DNA from: an uncultured Roseivirga sp.
GTDB lineage: Bacteria > Bacteroidota > Bacteroidia > Cytophagales > Cyclobacteriaceae
Assembly: GCA_947493005.1 (NCBI GenBank)
Contig: CANLOY010000010.1
Span: 1 to 64,000, forward strand
Reading direction: 5' to 3'
Length of the DNA: 64,000 bases
Positions 41,851 through 50,591 of the stretch are shown here, in pieces. Both the position numbers and the translations under genes were made by a program. Below the pieces are notes generated by a model that worked only from the letters and a program-made list of their open reading frames with translations, was not told the DNA's origin and made no database searches. Positions within the stretch are counted from its first letter, which is position 1. Each line of letters opens with the position of its first letter.

Positions 41851-42699
41851 TTGAACACATTGAACTCTCGCTACTATACTGAAGGGCTGATAGCCGTTTT
41901 TCTATTTGGAATCACTCCTGTATTTATCAAGGAGGTATCGGCTAATGCAGTAACCATAGGTTTGGTGAGACTCGTTATCGGAATGGTTTTTCTGTTCTCT
42001 CTGGTGAGAGTGAAGAAACTCAAGTTACTAACCAAAAAGGATTGGAAGGGGCTTTTACTAATAGGGTTGCTCTTTGGTGGACACTGGATCACCTACTTTA
42101 TCAGTGTTAAGCTTTCAACACCTTCAATGGCTATTCTATCTGTTTCGTCATTTGGCCTTCATATGATTTACCTTAATTGGATAATCAATGGCCAAAAGCC
42201 TTTACTCAAAGACCTTCTTGCTGTAGGAGTAGCATTGGTAGGGATTTTCCTGATTGTACCGGAGTTTAGCTTAAAAAACAACCTTACCTCAGGCATTTTG
42301 ATCGGTTTGATAAGTGCTTTGTTTTTTGCCATACTGCCGTTTGTTCAAAGAAAGAATAAGCACATTGATTCTTTAACAAGGGCTTTTGGTCAGTATGCCT
42401 TTGCTCTAATCGTATTTATTGCCTTGTTTACTGAAGCCAATTGGGATTTAAGTCAGCAAGATTGGGTGTACCTGGGTATTTTGGGAGTAGTATGTACCGT
42501 GGGGGCACATACTTTATGGTTGAGGGCTTCCACCATGCTTTCTCCAACTACTACAAGTTTGATTTTCTACCTTGGAACCCCAATTGCAATGATTACCAGT
42601 TATGTTTTTCTTAACGAAGAAATGAATACGTCCAAAGTAATCGGAGCTGCATTAATTGTGTCTGCAAATGTATTCAGTGCACTCAAAAAGAAACAATAG
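41851..42699 (+). CDS. EamA/DMT family transporter
   Basis: 282 residues from a TTG; there is no ATG ahead of the first membrane helix (TEGLIAVFLFGITPVFIKEV), so TTG is the credible start. Ten hydrophobic helices in two five-helix repeats (second from about 145) with the usual SPTTTSLIFYLGTPIAMI near the end are the EamA drug/metabolite layout. Likely exports an amino acid or other small metabolite; the substrate is not predictable. Confidence 0.88.
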   Translation: MNTLNSRYYTEGLIAVFLFGITPVFIKEVSANAVTIGLVRLVIGMVFLFSLVRVKKLKLLTKKDWKGLLLIGLLFGGHWITYFISVKLSTPSMAILSVSSFGLHMIYLNWIINGQKPLLKDLLAVGVALVGIFLIVPEFSLKNNLTSGILIGLISALFFAILPFVQRKNKHIDSLTRAFGQYAFALIVFIALFTEANWDLSQQDWVYLGILGVVCTVGAHTLWLRASTMLSPTTTSLIFYLGTPIAMITSYVFLNEEMNTSKVIGAALIVSANVFSALKKKQ

Positions 42700-42713
42700 C
42701 TAGCTTAGTGGTC

Positions 42714-45530
42714 TTATTTAATCGCCTCTGCCAAATAGCTTGCAGTGTGATTATCCTTTAGTTTCACCATATCTTCAGGTGTTCCGGCAAAACACAAAGT
42801 ACCACCATTTTCGCCACCTTCTGGACCCAGGTCTATTATCCAGTCTGCACACTTGATAACTTCGGTATTGTGTTCAATAATAATTACTGAATTACCTTGC
42901 TCAATCAATGCATTGATTGACTTCATCAATTTGTTGATGTCATGAAAGTGTAGCCCTGTAGTTGGTTCATCAAAAATGAACAGAATATTGTCTTTTGACC
43001 CAGACTTTCCTTTACCAAGAAAATAAGCAAGTTTAACACGCTGTGCTTCACCACCGCTAAGAGAGTTTGAAGACTGTCCTAGCCGAATGTACCCAAGACC
43101 AACTTCCTGTAAAGGAGCGAGCTTTGAGATCACTGACCTGTCATCTTTAAAAAATTCCATGGCGTCATCTATGGTCATGTCTAGCACATCGGCTATACTT
43201 TTGTCCTTGTAAGCGACTTCCAGAATCTCTTGTTTGAAACGCTTTCCTTTACAGCTCTCACAGGTCAGATGAATGTCTGCCATAAACTGCATTTCAATCT
43301 TTACGATACCCTCTCCCTGGCAGGTTTCACATCTACCACCATCTACATTAAACGAGAAAAAAGCTGGTTTATAACCTCTTTGTTTGGCCACAGGCTGATC
43401 TGTAAAAAGTTGCCTTATGGCATCGTAAGCTTTTACATAGGTTACTGGGTTTGACCTTGAGGATTTTCCTATAGGATTTTGATCAACGAATTCAGTCTGA
43501 CTAATTGATTTAAAAGCACCTTCCAGACCATCCATTTTGCCAGTTTGTTCACCAACAGTCCCTAGCATCTTACCCAAACCTGGGTAAAGAATGCGCTTAA
43601 TCAAAGTAGATTTACCAGAACCGCTTACTCCTGTAACTACAGAGAGCACTCCTAGAGGGATTTCAACATCAATCCCTTTTAGGTTATTCTCTCTAGCGCC
43701 TTTAATTGAAATGCTATCTCTCCATTTCCTCCTATGGCTTGGTACTTCCAGCCTTTCGGTACCATTGAGGTATTTGGCGGTGTAAGTATTTCCAGAATTG
43801 ACTAACTCACTTAATGTCCCTTGAAAAACCAACTCTCCTCCATTTGAACCTGCATCAGGCCCAATATCAATAATCTGGTCGGCAGCCTGCATTACTTTTT
43901 CTTCATGCTCAACCACGACCACTGTATTTCCAAGGTTTCTTAGTGACCTTAGCACAGAAATCAGGCGATCTGTGTCTCTTGGGTGAAGACCAATACTTGG
44001 CTCATCTAATATATACATGGAACCAACCAAAGCACTTCCTAATGATGTTGAAAGCTTGATTCTCTGATACTCACCACCCGATAAAGATGAAGTTAGTCGG
44101 TTTAGGGTAAGATAACCAAGACCTACTCGATCTAGATACTCCAGTCGGTTTTGAATCTCTTTCATTAACCTTCCTGCTACTTTTTCTTCAAAAGCTGAAA
44201 GTTTTAGTTCATCAAAAAAGACTCTTACGTTTTGTACTGACATTAAAACCAGGTCGGTGATAGAATGATCGGAAATTTTTACATAGGCAGCGTCCTTTCT
44301 AAGTCTGGTGCCTTTACAGTCAGGGCAATCGGTTCTGCCTCGGTATCTCGATAACATAACCCTGTATTGTATTTTATGAGTTTTCGATTCTAAAAATTCG
44401 AAGAACTTATTGATCCCTTTGAAATACTTGTTTCCGGTCCACAATAATTCTTGTTCTTTTGTGCTTAGTTCATTAAAAGGCCTGTGAATTGGGAAGTCAA
44501 ATTCAATTCCATGCTTAAGAAGAGGTTCAACCCATTTTTTCATGGTTTCACTTCTCCATGGGGCCACAGCTCCCTCGTATATAGAAAGAGACTTATCCGG
44601 AATTACCAGATCAGGGTCAATGCCTAATATTTTTCCAAAGCCTTCGCATCTTTTACAAGCTCCAAAGGGGTTATTAAAAGTAAAGAGGTTAACACTGGGT
44701 TCTTCGAAAAGCATTCCATCTGCCTCGAACCTGTCGGAGAAATTGAATCTTCCATCTTCTGGGAGCTCAATGATACAGTCTCCTTCACCTTCGAAAAGAG
44801 CTGTTTGTACGGAATCTCCAAACCTGAACTGAGTGTCCTCATCTCGTTGAACCATGCCTCGGTCGATAAGTATTTCCAAAGGCTTATCGTCAAGTTTTTC
44901 ATCACTTTTCAAAAGGTCTTCTATAAAGAATGGAGAACCATCAGATAACACCCTGGTGTATCCTTTTTGGAGGAGAACATTGAGTTCCTGTTCTAAAGAA
45001 CGGTCTTCCTTTTTCAATAAGGGACAAAGGATCATTACTCTTGAACCTTCTTCTTTTGATAGTATGAAATCAACGATACCACTTACGCTGTCTCTTTGAA
45101 CCTCTTTTCCGCTAATTGGAGAATACGTTTTTCCAATACGGGCGAAAAACAGTTTTAGATAATCATAGATTTCAGTAGATGTACCCACGGTAGACCTTGG
45201 GTTCCGGGTACTTACTTTTTGCTCTATGGCGATGGCAGGGGAAACACCTTTAATGTAGTCCACTTCAGGCTTTTCCATTCTGCCCAAAAACTGCCTGGCA
45301 TAGCTACTCAAGCTTTCAACATACATTCTTTGACCCTCTGCAAAAAGTGTATCAAAAGCCAGAGAAGATTTTCCTGAACCAGACAATCCAGTTACCACAA
45401 CAAGCCTGTTTCTTGGTATGGCTACACTCAAACTCTTTAGGTTATTGACTTTAGCGCCTTTGATGATAATAAACTCTCTTGGGTCTAAATCATCAATAGG
45501 GGTGTTTTTAATGGCAGTTGTTGAATTCAT
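42714..45530 (-). CDS. uvrA: Excinuclease ABC subunit A
   Basis: 938 residues. Both ABC modules are seen: Walker [16 protein letters not shown] and [15 protein letters not shown], signatures [11 protein letters not shown] and [11 protein letters not shown], Walker [11 protein letters not shown] and [10 protein letters not shown]. Zinc fingers at CKRCEGFGK... CPDCKGTRL and CETCQGEG ... CESCKGKR. UvrA scans DNA for bulky damage and loads UvrB. A -7 box (TATCTTTGC, minus, 45545-45538) lies seven bases upstream of the ATG. Confidence 0.98.
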   Translation of the reverse strand: MNSTTAIKNTPIDDLDPREFIIIKGAKVNNLKSLSVAIPRNRLVVVTGLSGSGKSSLAFDTLFAEGQRMYVESLSSYARQFLGRMEKPEVDYIKGVSPAIAIEQKVSTRNPRSTVGTSTEIYDYLKLFFARIGKTYSPISGKEVQRDSVSGIVDFILSKEEGSRVMILCPLLKKEDRSLEQELNVLLQKGYTRVLSDGSPFFIEDLLKSDEKLDDKPLEILIDRGMVQRDEDTQFRFGDSVQTALFEGEGDCIIELPEDGRFNFSDRFEADGMLFEEPSVNLFTFNNPFGACKRCEGFGKILGIDPDLVIPDKSLSIYEGAVAPWRSETMKKWVEPLLKHGIEFDFPIHRPFNELSTKEQELLWTGNKYFKGINKFFEFLESKTHKIQYRVMLSRYRGRTDCPDCKGTRLRKDAAYVKISDHSITDLVLMSVQNVRVFFDELKLSAFEEKVAGRLMKEIQNRLEYLDRVGLGYLTLNRLTSSLSGGEYQRIKLSTSLGSALVGSMYILDEPSIGLHPRDTDRLISVLRSLRNLGNTVVVVEHEEKVMQAADQIIDIGPDAGSNGGELVFQGTLSELVNSGNTYTAKYLNGTERLEVPSHRRKWRDSISIKGARENNLKGIDVEIPLGVLSVVTGVSGSGKSTLIKRILYPGLGKMLGTVGEQTGKMDGLEGAFKSISQTEFVDQNPIGKSSRSNPVTYVKAYDAIRQLFTDQPVAKQRGYKPAFFSFNVDGGRCETCQGEGIVKIEMQFMADIHLTCESCKGKRFKQEILEVAYKDKSIADVLDMTIDDAMEFFKDDRSVISKLAPLQEVGLGYIRLGQSSNSLSGGEAQRVKLAYFLGKGKSGSKDNILFIFDEPTTGLHFHDINKLMKSINALIEQGNSVIIIEHNTEVIKCADWIIDLGPEGGENGGTLCFAGTPEDMVKLKDNHTASYLAEAIK

Positions 45531-45537
45531 GAGGATG

Positions 45538-45545
45538 CAAAGATA
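45538..45545 (-). promoter_or_regulatory. -7 promoter box of uvrA
   Basis: TATCTTTG followed by C on the minus strand, a full TAnnTTTG match ending seven bases before the uvrA ATG. No clear -33 TTTG at standard spacing. A very short leader is predicted. Confidence 0.4.
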
Positions 45546-45691
45546 ATAGAGCTTACTGCTATTTGTTACTTAAATTTAATTGACGGCTTCAGAATAAAAT
45601 TTCTCTATTTGGCACTATCATTGCTTAAAATTTCGATAGAAATAAGTTGTTCGAAAGATTTTAACTTAATTTCGATTTTAGCGAACGGAAA

Positions 45692-45722
45692 TTTGCTTTC
45701 TTTATAAGATTTCATACTTTTG
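45692..45722 (+). promoter_or_regulatory. Promoter of the ECF sigma factor gene
   Basis: TTTG (45692-45695), 19-bp spacer, TACTTTTG (45715-45722): both elements match the housekeeping Bacteroidota consensus exactly. Start codon is 80 bases downstream, giving a leader of about 75 nt with no obvious fold. Confidence 0.75.
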
Positions 45723-45802
45723 AAATTACTTCAAAATATTACTAACCCTAAAAACCGGCACAATATGATATAAACCTCTACGTTAACCTAACAATTACTG
45801 AC

Positions 45803-46402
45803 ATGAGGAAATATGCTGTAAGCGATAGTCAATTGATATCGCAGTATAAAAATGGTAACGAAGAGGCTTTTGCCACGCTGGTAAATCGTCACACCAAGAA
45901 AATTTACACTACCGTTTATCTGATCGTAAAGGATCAGTATTTAGCGGAAGATTTGTTACAGGAGACCTTTGTGAAGGTGGTGAATACCATCAAATCGGGT
46001 CGCTATAACGAAGAAGGTAAGTTTTTACCATGGGTGACCAGAATTGCACATAATCTGGCGATAGACAATTTTAGAAAAGCTAAACGTTATCCTACTATTG
46101 TCATGGAAGATGGCAGTAGCGTTTTTAACACTTTAGAATTTTCAGAAGACTCTATTGAGTCTAAGCAAATAAAAGAAGACACTCATGCTTTGCTCCGCGA
46201 CTTGATTAAAGAGTTACCGGATTCACAGCGAGAGGTGCTTATGATGAGACATTATATGCAAATGAGCTTTCAGGAAATTGCTGATACCACTGGTGTGAGT
46301 ATCAACACAGCACTTGGGCGAATGCGCTACGCTCTCATCAACTTGAGAAAGAAGATGGACAAAAAGAACATTGCGTATGATCAAAACCTTTACCCAAGAT
46401 GA
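45803..46402 (+). CDS. ECF-type RNA polymerase sigma factor
   Basis: 199 residues. Region 2 (NEEAFATLVNRHTKKIYTTVY, DQYLAEDLLQETFVKVV, PWVTRIAHNLAIDNFRKAKR within 20) and region 4 (ELPDSQREVLMMRHYMQMSF, QEIADTTGVSINTALGRMRY) are complete. The form with a long inter-region acidic linker is widespread in Bacteroidota. An overlapping gene encodes a likely partner. Promoter is housekeeping type, so it may be constitutive with activity set by the partner. Confidence 0.94.
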   Translation: MRKYAVSDSQLISQYKNGNEEAFATLVNRHTKKIYTTVYLIVKDQYLAEDLLQETFVKVVNTIKSGRYNEEGKFLPWVTRIAHNLAIDNFRKAKRYPTIVMEDGSSVFNTLEFSEDSIESKQIKEDTHALLRDLIKELPDSQREVLMMRHYMQMSFQEIADTTGVSINTALGRMRYALINLRKKMDKKNIAYDQNLYPR

Positions 46403-46613
46403 CCTAATACGTCACATTTACAAAGAAACTACATTAGAAGAGAGCTCGGAAATTGAGATGGCCTTGTTGTTTGATGAACAGCTTGCCGACCAATACGAGG
46501 AGATGCTCAGTGTAGTAAACGGCTTAGATGGTGCATTGAAGTCACCATCAATGAAGGCAATTGATTCAATTGTCAGTTATTCTAAATCTTACCACTTACA
46601 TTCCGTAGATTAG
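46377..46613 (+). CDS. Small acidic protein coupled to the sigma factor, possible anti-sigma
   Basis: 78 residues from the ATG at 46377 (TTG two codons earlier also possible), overlapping the sigma gene by 26 bp in another frame. Mostly helical and acidic (LEESSEIEMALLFDEQLADQ, YEEMLSVVNGLDGAL), with no membrane helix and no zinc-binding HxxxCxxC motif. It resembles the short zinc-less N-terminal ASD-like segments only loosely. Tight overlap suggests it modulates the sigma factor; this is inference. Confidence 0.75.
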   Translation: MIKTFTQDDLIRHIYKETTLEESSEIEMALLFDEQLADQYEEMLSVVNGLDGALKSPSMKAIDSIVSYSKSYHLHSVD

Positions 46614-46630
46614 GCTATTATTTTAGCATA

Positions 46631-47284
46631 ATGACACGGAAAGAACGGTACGAAAAGTTTGTAGCATATTTTAGTGAAAATCAGCCTCAGGCTGAAACAG
46701 AACTCAATTACAGCAACCCGTTTGAATTACTGGTTGCTGTAGTTTTGAGTGCTCAGTGTACAGATAAACGCATAAATCTGGTTACACCAAAGCTGTTTCA
46801 GGATTTCCCAACTCCTGAACATCTAGCGGCTACTCATTTCGATGAACTATTCCCCTATATTAAATCTGTTTCTTATCCCAATAATAAAACCAAACACTTG
46901 ATTGGGCTGGGAAAGATGTTAGTCGAAGATTTTAATTCGGAAATCCCAGAGACCATTGAAGCTTTGCAAAAGCTACCGGGAGTTGGCAGAAAAACGGCTA
47001 ATGTGATTACTTCAGTGGTTTGGAATCAACCCTCGATGGCTGTTGACACTCATGTTTTTCGGGTTTCTAAGCGAATCGGTTTGGTGAATCAAAACCTGAC
47101 TACACCTTTGGCTGTTGAAAAGCAATTGGTGAAAAATTTGAGCAAGGAAGTTATACCATTGGCTCATCATTGGCTCATTTTACATGGTAGATATATTTGT
47201 CTTGCTCGAAGGCCTAAATGCGAGGAATGCAATTTGACACACTTTTGTCGTTATTTTGAGAAAGAGCAGAAGATCATTACCTGA
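46631..47284 (+). CDS. nth: Endonuclease III
   Basis: 217 residues. Helix-hairpin-helix LPGVGRKTANVI, catalytic Lys in AQCTDKRIN and Asp in AVDTHVFRVSKRIG, and the [4Fe-4S] motif C-x6-C-x2-C-x5-C (CLARRPKCEECNLTHFC). A bifunctional glycosylase/AP lyase removing oxidised pyrimidines. It begins 17 bp after the small sigma-partner gene. Confidence 0.96.
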   Translation: MTRKERYEKFVAYFSENQPQAETELNYSNPFELLVAVVLSAQCTDKRINLVTPKLFQDFPTPEHLAATHFDELFPYIKSVSYPNNKTKHLIGLGKMLVEDFNSEIPETIEALQKLPGVGRKTANVITSVVWNQPSMAVDTHVFRVSKRIGLVNQNLTTPLAVEKQLVKNLSKEVIPLAHHWLILHGRYICLARRPKCEECNLTHFCRYFEKEQKIIT

Positions 47285-47308
47285 TCGGATTTTCTTAAAT
47301 TAGAGTCA

Positions 47309-48538
47309 GTGCCTTCAAGAATTCTATATATCCACCAATACTTTAAAACCCCTCAGGAGGGAGGGGCAATCAGGTCTTATTACTTGTCTAAAGGCTTGGT
47401 TGAAAATGGATTTGAGGTGGAGATGATCACTACTCACAATGAATCCATATATACGTTTAAGGAGGTAGATGGTGTAAAAGTGCACTACTTGCCTGTATTC
47501 TATTCGAACGATATGGGCTTTGTCAAGCGCGTTGTTTCATTTATGAAATTCGTAAGAAAGGCCAAACGTCTAAGTCGAAAAATCAAAGATATCGACCAGG
47601 CTTACATTACATCAACACCACTCACGGTTGGATTAATTGGTTTATGGCTAAAGAAAAAAAGAGGTATTCCTTACACTTTTGAAGTGAGAGATTTATGGCC
47701 CACAGCTCCCATAGAGATTGGTGCTATTAAGGGTTCAATATTTAAGAATCTTTTGTATCGATTGGAATCCAAAATTTATCATGGAGCAAATAAGATTGTT
47801 GCGCTTTCTCCTGGAATGAGAGATTGGATAAAGAAAGTAGCACCAGAGAAGGATGTGTACATGATTCCTAATATGGCCGATTGCCAGTTCTTTAAAAAGG
47901 AGATCAAAGACCCTAAACTAATAGAGTTTTACCATGCCGATAAACCTTTTGTAGTTACTTATCTGGGAAGTATTGGTGCTACTAATCATTTGGAGTTTTT
48001 ACTTGATATAGCTGAGCTAACTAAATCTCAGAACCTGAATATTGACTATAAAATTGTTGGTAGCGGGTCGAAGTTGGGCAATATCAAGCTTCAGGCCTAC
48101 CTTAAAAAGCTAAACAATGTAGAGTTCATTGGGCATCAGAATAAGGAAGGGGTTAAGAGGATTCTAAATGTAACAGATGCTACTTATGTGAGTTTTGCTG
48201 ACCTTCCGGTATTAGCCACTAATAGCCCCAACAAATTCTTTGATAGCCTGGCGTCTGGTAAGCTGACCATTGTGAATACTCTTGGGTGGACTAAAGATCT
48301 TGTAGAGAAATATAAGTGTGGATTTTATTCTAATCCACTGCGCCCTTCTGAGTTTGTTGAGAAAATTACCCCATTCTTGAAAGAGAGAGATACTTTGGAG
48401 CAGTATAAGACCAATGCACGTACAATGGCTGAATCACTTTATTCAAAGAAACTTCAGATCGACAAACTCGTAAAGGTACTTAATAATGAAAGTAAGATTA
48501 AGGCTAACGAGAACGAGGTCTATATCTTGACTGCGTGA
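47309..48538 (+). CDS. GT4-family glycosyltransferase
   Basis: 409 residues from a GTG. GT-B fold: N-terminal ILYIHQYFKTPQEGGAIRSY, FEVRDLWPTAPIEIGA, then linker and VVTYLGSIGATNHLEFLLD, YKIVGSGSKLGNI and SPNKFFDSLASGKLTIV as the nucleotide-sugar site. Similar to WbuB-type transferases for surface polysaccharide. No glycan cluster around it. The last 35 bp overlap the convergent gldB gene. Confidence 0.9.
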   Translation: MPSRILYIHQYFKTPQEGGAIRSYYLSKGLVENGFEVEMITTHNESIYTFKEVDGVKVHYLPVFYSNDMGFVKRVVSFMKFVRKAKRLSRKIKDIDQAYITSTPLTVGLIGLWLKKKRGIPYTFEVRDLWPTAPIEIGAIKGSIFKNLLYRLESKIYHGANKIVALSPGMRDWIKKVAPEKDVYMIPNMADCQFFKKEIKDPKLIEFYHADKPFVVTYLGSIGATNHLEFLLDIAELTKSQNLNIDYKIVGSGSKLGNIKLQAYLKKLNNVEFIGHQNKEGVKRILNVTDATYVSFADLPVLATNSPNKFFDSLASGKLTIVNTLGWTKDLVEKYKCGFYSNPLRPSEFVEKITPFLKERDTLEQYKTNARTMAESLYSKKLQIDKLVKVLNNESKIKANENEVYILTA

Positions 48539-49805
48539 GTATCTTCTGAGCATCTGTCTCATTCATCAACTCTTTAAAATCTACTCCAGTCTCTTTTCTA
48601 TAGGCTTTCACTATTTGCCAGCCTAACCATTGACCAATTCTGCCTGGGCACCTTTTGTCAATTTCTAAAACTGCTGGACGCTCATCAATGTACTTGACTA
48701 TGCTGGAAGGGTTGTCGTTATAGAGAAGCTTGTTTTCTAGAAAGTGAGACCATATTACTGCTTCGCTCACCGTGGCATCCGCCATCTGTTGACTTGAATA
48801 ACCTATAATCAGACTGTCTGCGGTGCATGGTAGCATTTCACTAACAAATTCCATGGCCTTGCCATAGAAGATCATTTCTTCCAATATGTTTCTCTGTCCT
48901 TGAGTAGTTTCGTTGAATTTTAAAGAGGTGAATTGAAGTAGTTGAGGAACCAGATGATCAGGAGTCAATCTCGCTCTTATATAGTCATATACCTTGGGTT
49001 TAAATGAACCTTTTTCACCCAAATAATAATCTAAGCCAATTACCAGTAAGGAGTCTGAAAAATGAATGTCCTTACCAAAACCTGAATAAACGGTTTGAAC
49101 CTTTGGTGGCGAGAAGTCATCATAATGCTCCTGGATTCTTTTATAGGCTTTGTCTAATTGATAGCTGATCAGCCCGGTATTGATAAGATTGAGGGTTTCC
49201 TGATAGAGCGTATCAACAAATGGATTAGCCAAGAGTTTAAAGTTATCCAGCAACAGGCTTTCATTGCTTCTGTAACCAAATATGGTATGGAAATAGTCTC
49301 TTTCATTGGTATTAGCATCCAGATAGTTTTTCAATAGTTCCATACTGGCAGCTTCAGTGTTTGTAAGCTCAGTAATTCGGGAGCCTGAGAACATTTTATA
49401 AATGTCAGACCTGCTTTTACCCTTATTTGCGGATAGGTATTCATATGTAAGAAATTCTCTTAAGCCTCTGTCTTTTTCGAGTATAGCTTCAAAAGCATCG
49501 AAACTCCTGGCTTGATATAGTGATTTTATTTTTGGAGTTTGTACTAACCTGGTAATGTCTGTTAATACCTGTTTTTCTGACGGCCTTCCCCCAAACTCGA
49601 AAAACTCATCGCGAATAATGGGGTGTGCTTCAAAAAAATCGGTTAACTGTTCAAGAGTTTTTATTTCGTGTATTTCATGAGTAAGGTCTTGAAAATCTAT
49701 GTCAAGTGATTTCCCCGAAAGGTCTGGGTTGCTTTCACAGGGGTCATCATTCGAACAGGCGAAAGAAACTAACAGAATTATAAGAATACAGTACCTTTTA
49801 AGCAT
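48504..49805 (-). CDS. gldB: Gliding motility lipoprotein GldB (extended form)
   Basis: 433 residues from the ATG at 49805; GTG two codons earlier is possible. Lipobox VSFACS. The C-terminal half matches GldB: SLLVIGLDYYLGEKGSF, SLIIGYSSQQM, EAVIWSHFLENKLLY, CPGRIGQWLGWQIVKAY and a closing KILTQSRYRP. Flavobacterial GldB is about 320 residues; the extra length here comes from what looks like a duplicated N-terminal segment (about 58-97 and 161-202). GldB is required for gliding and type IX function as an envelope lipoprotein. A -7 box (TACATTTG, minus, 49830-49823) lies 17 bases upstream. Confidence 0.9.
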   Translation of the reverse strand: MLKRYCILIILLVSFACSNDDPCESNPDLSGKSLDIDFQDLTHEIHEIKTLEQLTDFFEAHPIIRDEFFEFGGRPSEKQVLTDITRLVQTPKIKSLYQARSFDAFEAILEKDRGLREFLTYEYLSANKGKSRSDIYKMFSGSRITELTNTEAASMELLKNYLDANTNERDYFHTIFGYRSNESLLLDNFKLLANPFVDTLYQETLNLINTGLISYQLDKAYKRIQEHYDDFSPPKVQTVYSGFGKDIHFSDSLLVIGLDYYLGEKGSFKPKVYDYIRARLTPDHLVPQLLQFTSLKFNETTQGQRNILEEMIFYGKAMEFVSEMLPCTADSLIIGYSSQQMADATVSEAVIWSHFLENKLLYNDNPSSIVKYIDERPAVLEIDKRCPGRIGQWLGWQIVKAYRKETGVDFKELMNETDAQKILTQSRYRPRSR

Positions 49806-49822
49806 CTCCACTTTTTAAATGA

Positions 49823-49830
49823 CAAATGTA
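49823..49830 (-). promoter_or_regulatory. -7 promoter box of gldB
   Basis: TACATTTG on the minus strand, full TAnnTTTG match, 17 bases upstream of the ATG at 49805, inside the 44-bp gap to the divergent PorT-like gene. No -33 TTTG at standard spacing. Confidence 0.4.
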
Positions 49831-49849
49831 TTTATTTATTTTATCGAAC

Positions 49850-50506
49850 ATGAAGAAATATATTTTCTCCGCCATAATAATGGTGGTTTTGAGTCAAACC
49901 TCAATAGCTCAGGATTACAAAATAGGAATTAAGTTAGGGCCGAGCCTTTCTCTTTCACGCACATCTTCTGAAGGTAATAGTACATCTATTGGTAGAGACG
50001 GTACTGGAGTCAAATTTTTGATAGGTGCTTTTGTAGACTTCCAGTTTAAGGAGAACTATTACTTTCATACTGGAATTAACTTTGCTTCTAAGACAACAAG
50101 AATAAACATCAATGACCTAGGTCTGCCTATCAATCCTAATAACCTGAATAATTCGAATAGGTATGATCATGAATATCTTCAGGTTCCTTTATTATTAAAG
50201 CTGTATACCAATGAAGTTTTGTTGGATACAAAAGTGTTTTTCAATTTTGGTTTAGTGCCGGAATTCAGGCTTAATACAGATGATAACAACGCGCTTATTG
50301 TGGCTATAACAGAGTTTAAGGGCTTTGATTTAGCGGGAAATTTTGGCGGGGGTGTAGAGCGTAGTATTGGCGTGAACACCAGAATTTACGCTAGCTTGAA
50401 CTACTACATCGGATTCCTTAATCAGGTGAAAACGCAAAATGCTATCTACGATGATTTCAAAATAAAGAGTAACCTGTTCAGCTTAGAGTTTGGTATTAAG
50501 TTCTAA
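49850..50506 (+). CDS. PorT-family outer-membrane beta-barrel protein
   Basis: 218 residues from the ATG at 49850, right before a signal peptide ending SIAQDYK (an in-frame ATG at 49826 adds eight residues). IGIKLGPSLSLS, FVDFQFKENYYFHTGINF, YLQVPLLLKLYT and a C-terminal FSLEFGIKF are typical of the PorT/outer-membrane beta-barrel family. Divergent from gldB by 44 bp. PorT proper is a type IX component, but this family is broad and orthology is uncertain. Confidence 0.85.
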   Translation: MKKYIFSAIIMVVLSQTSIAQDYKIGIKLGPSLSLSRTSSEGNSTSIGRDGTGVKFLIGAFVDFQFKENYYFHTGINFASKTTRININDLGLPINPNNLNNSNRYDHEYLQVPLLLKLYTNEVLLDTKVFFNFGLVPEFRLNTDDNNALIVAITEFKGFDLAGNFGGGVERSIGVNTRIYASLNYYIGFLNQVKTQNAIYDDFKIKSNLFSLEFGIKF

Positions 50507-50510
50507 ATGA

Positions 50511-50590
50511 AAAAACCATTACTCTCAAATCGATATTGCTTTAATCTGACAATATCACTGCTTTACGCAGCTTTGAGAATAATGGTTTTT
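50511..50590. terminator. Structured bidirectional terminator with three-way junction potential
   Basis: Outer arms 50511-50529 and 50572-50590 pair over 19 bp with one mismatch. Inside are two more hairpins: GATATTG/CAATATC (50532-50538, 50550-50556) and CTGC/GCAG (50558-50561, 50567-50570). Both ends are A/T tracts, so it can terminate the PorT-like gene and the convergent RNase G gene, whose stop codon begins one base beyond. Confidence 0.75.
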
Positions 50591-50591
50591 G

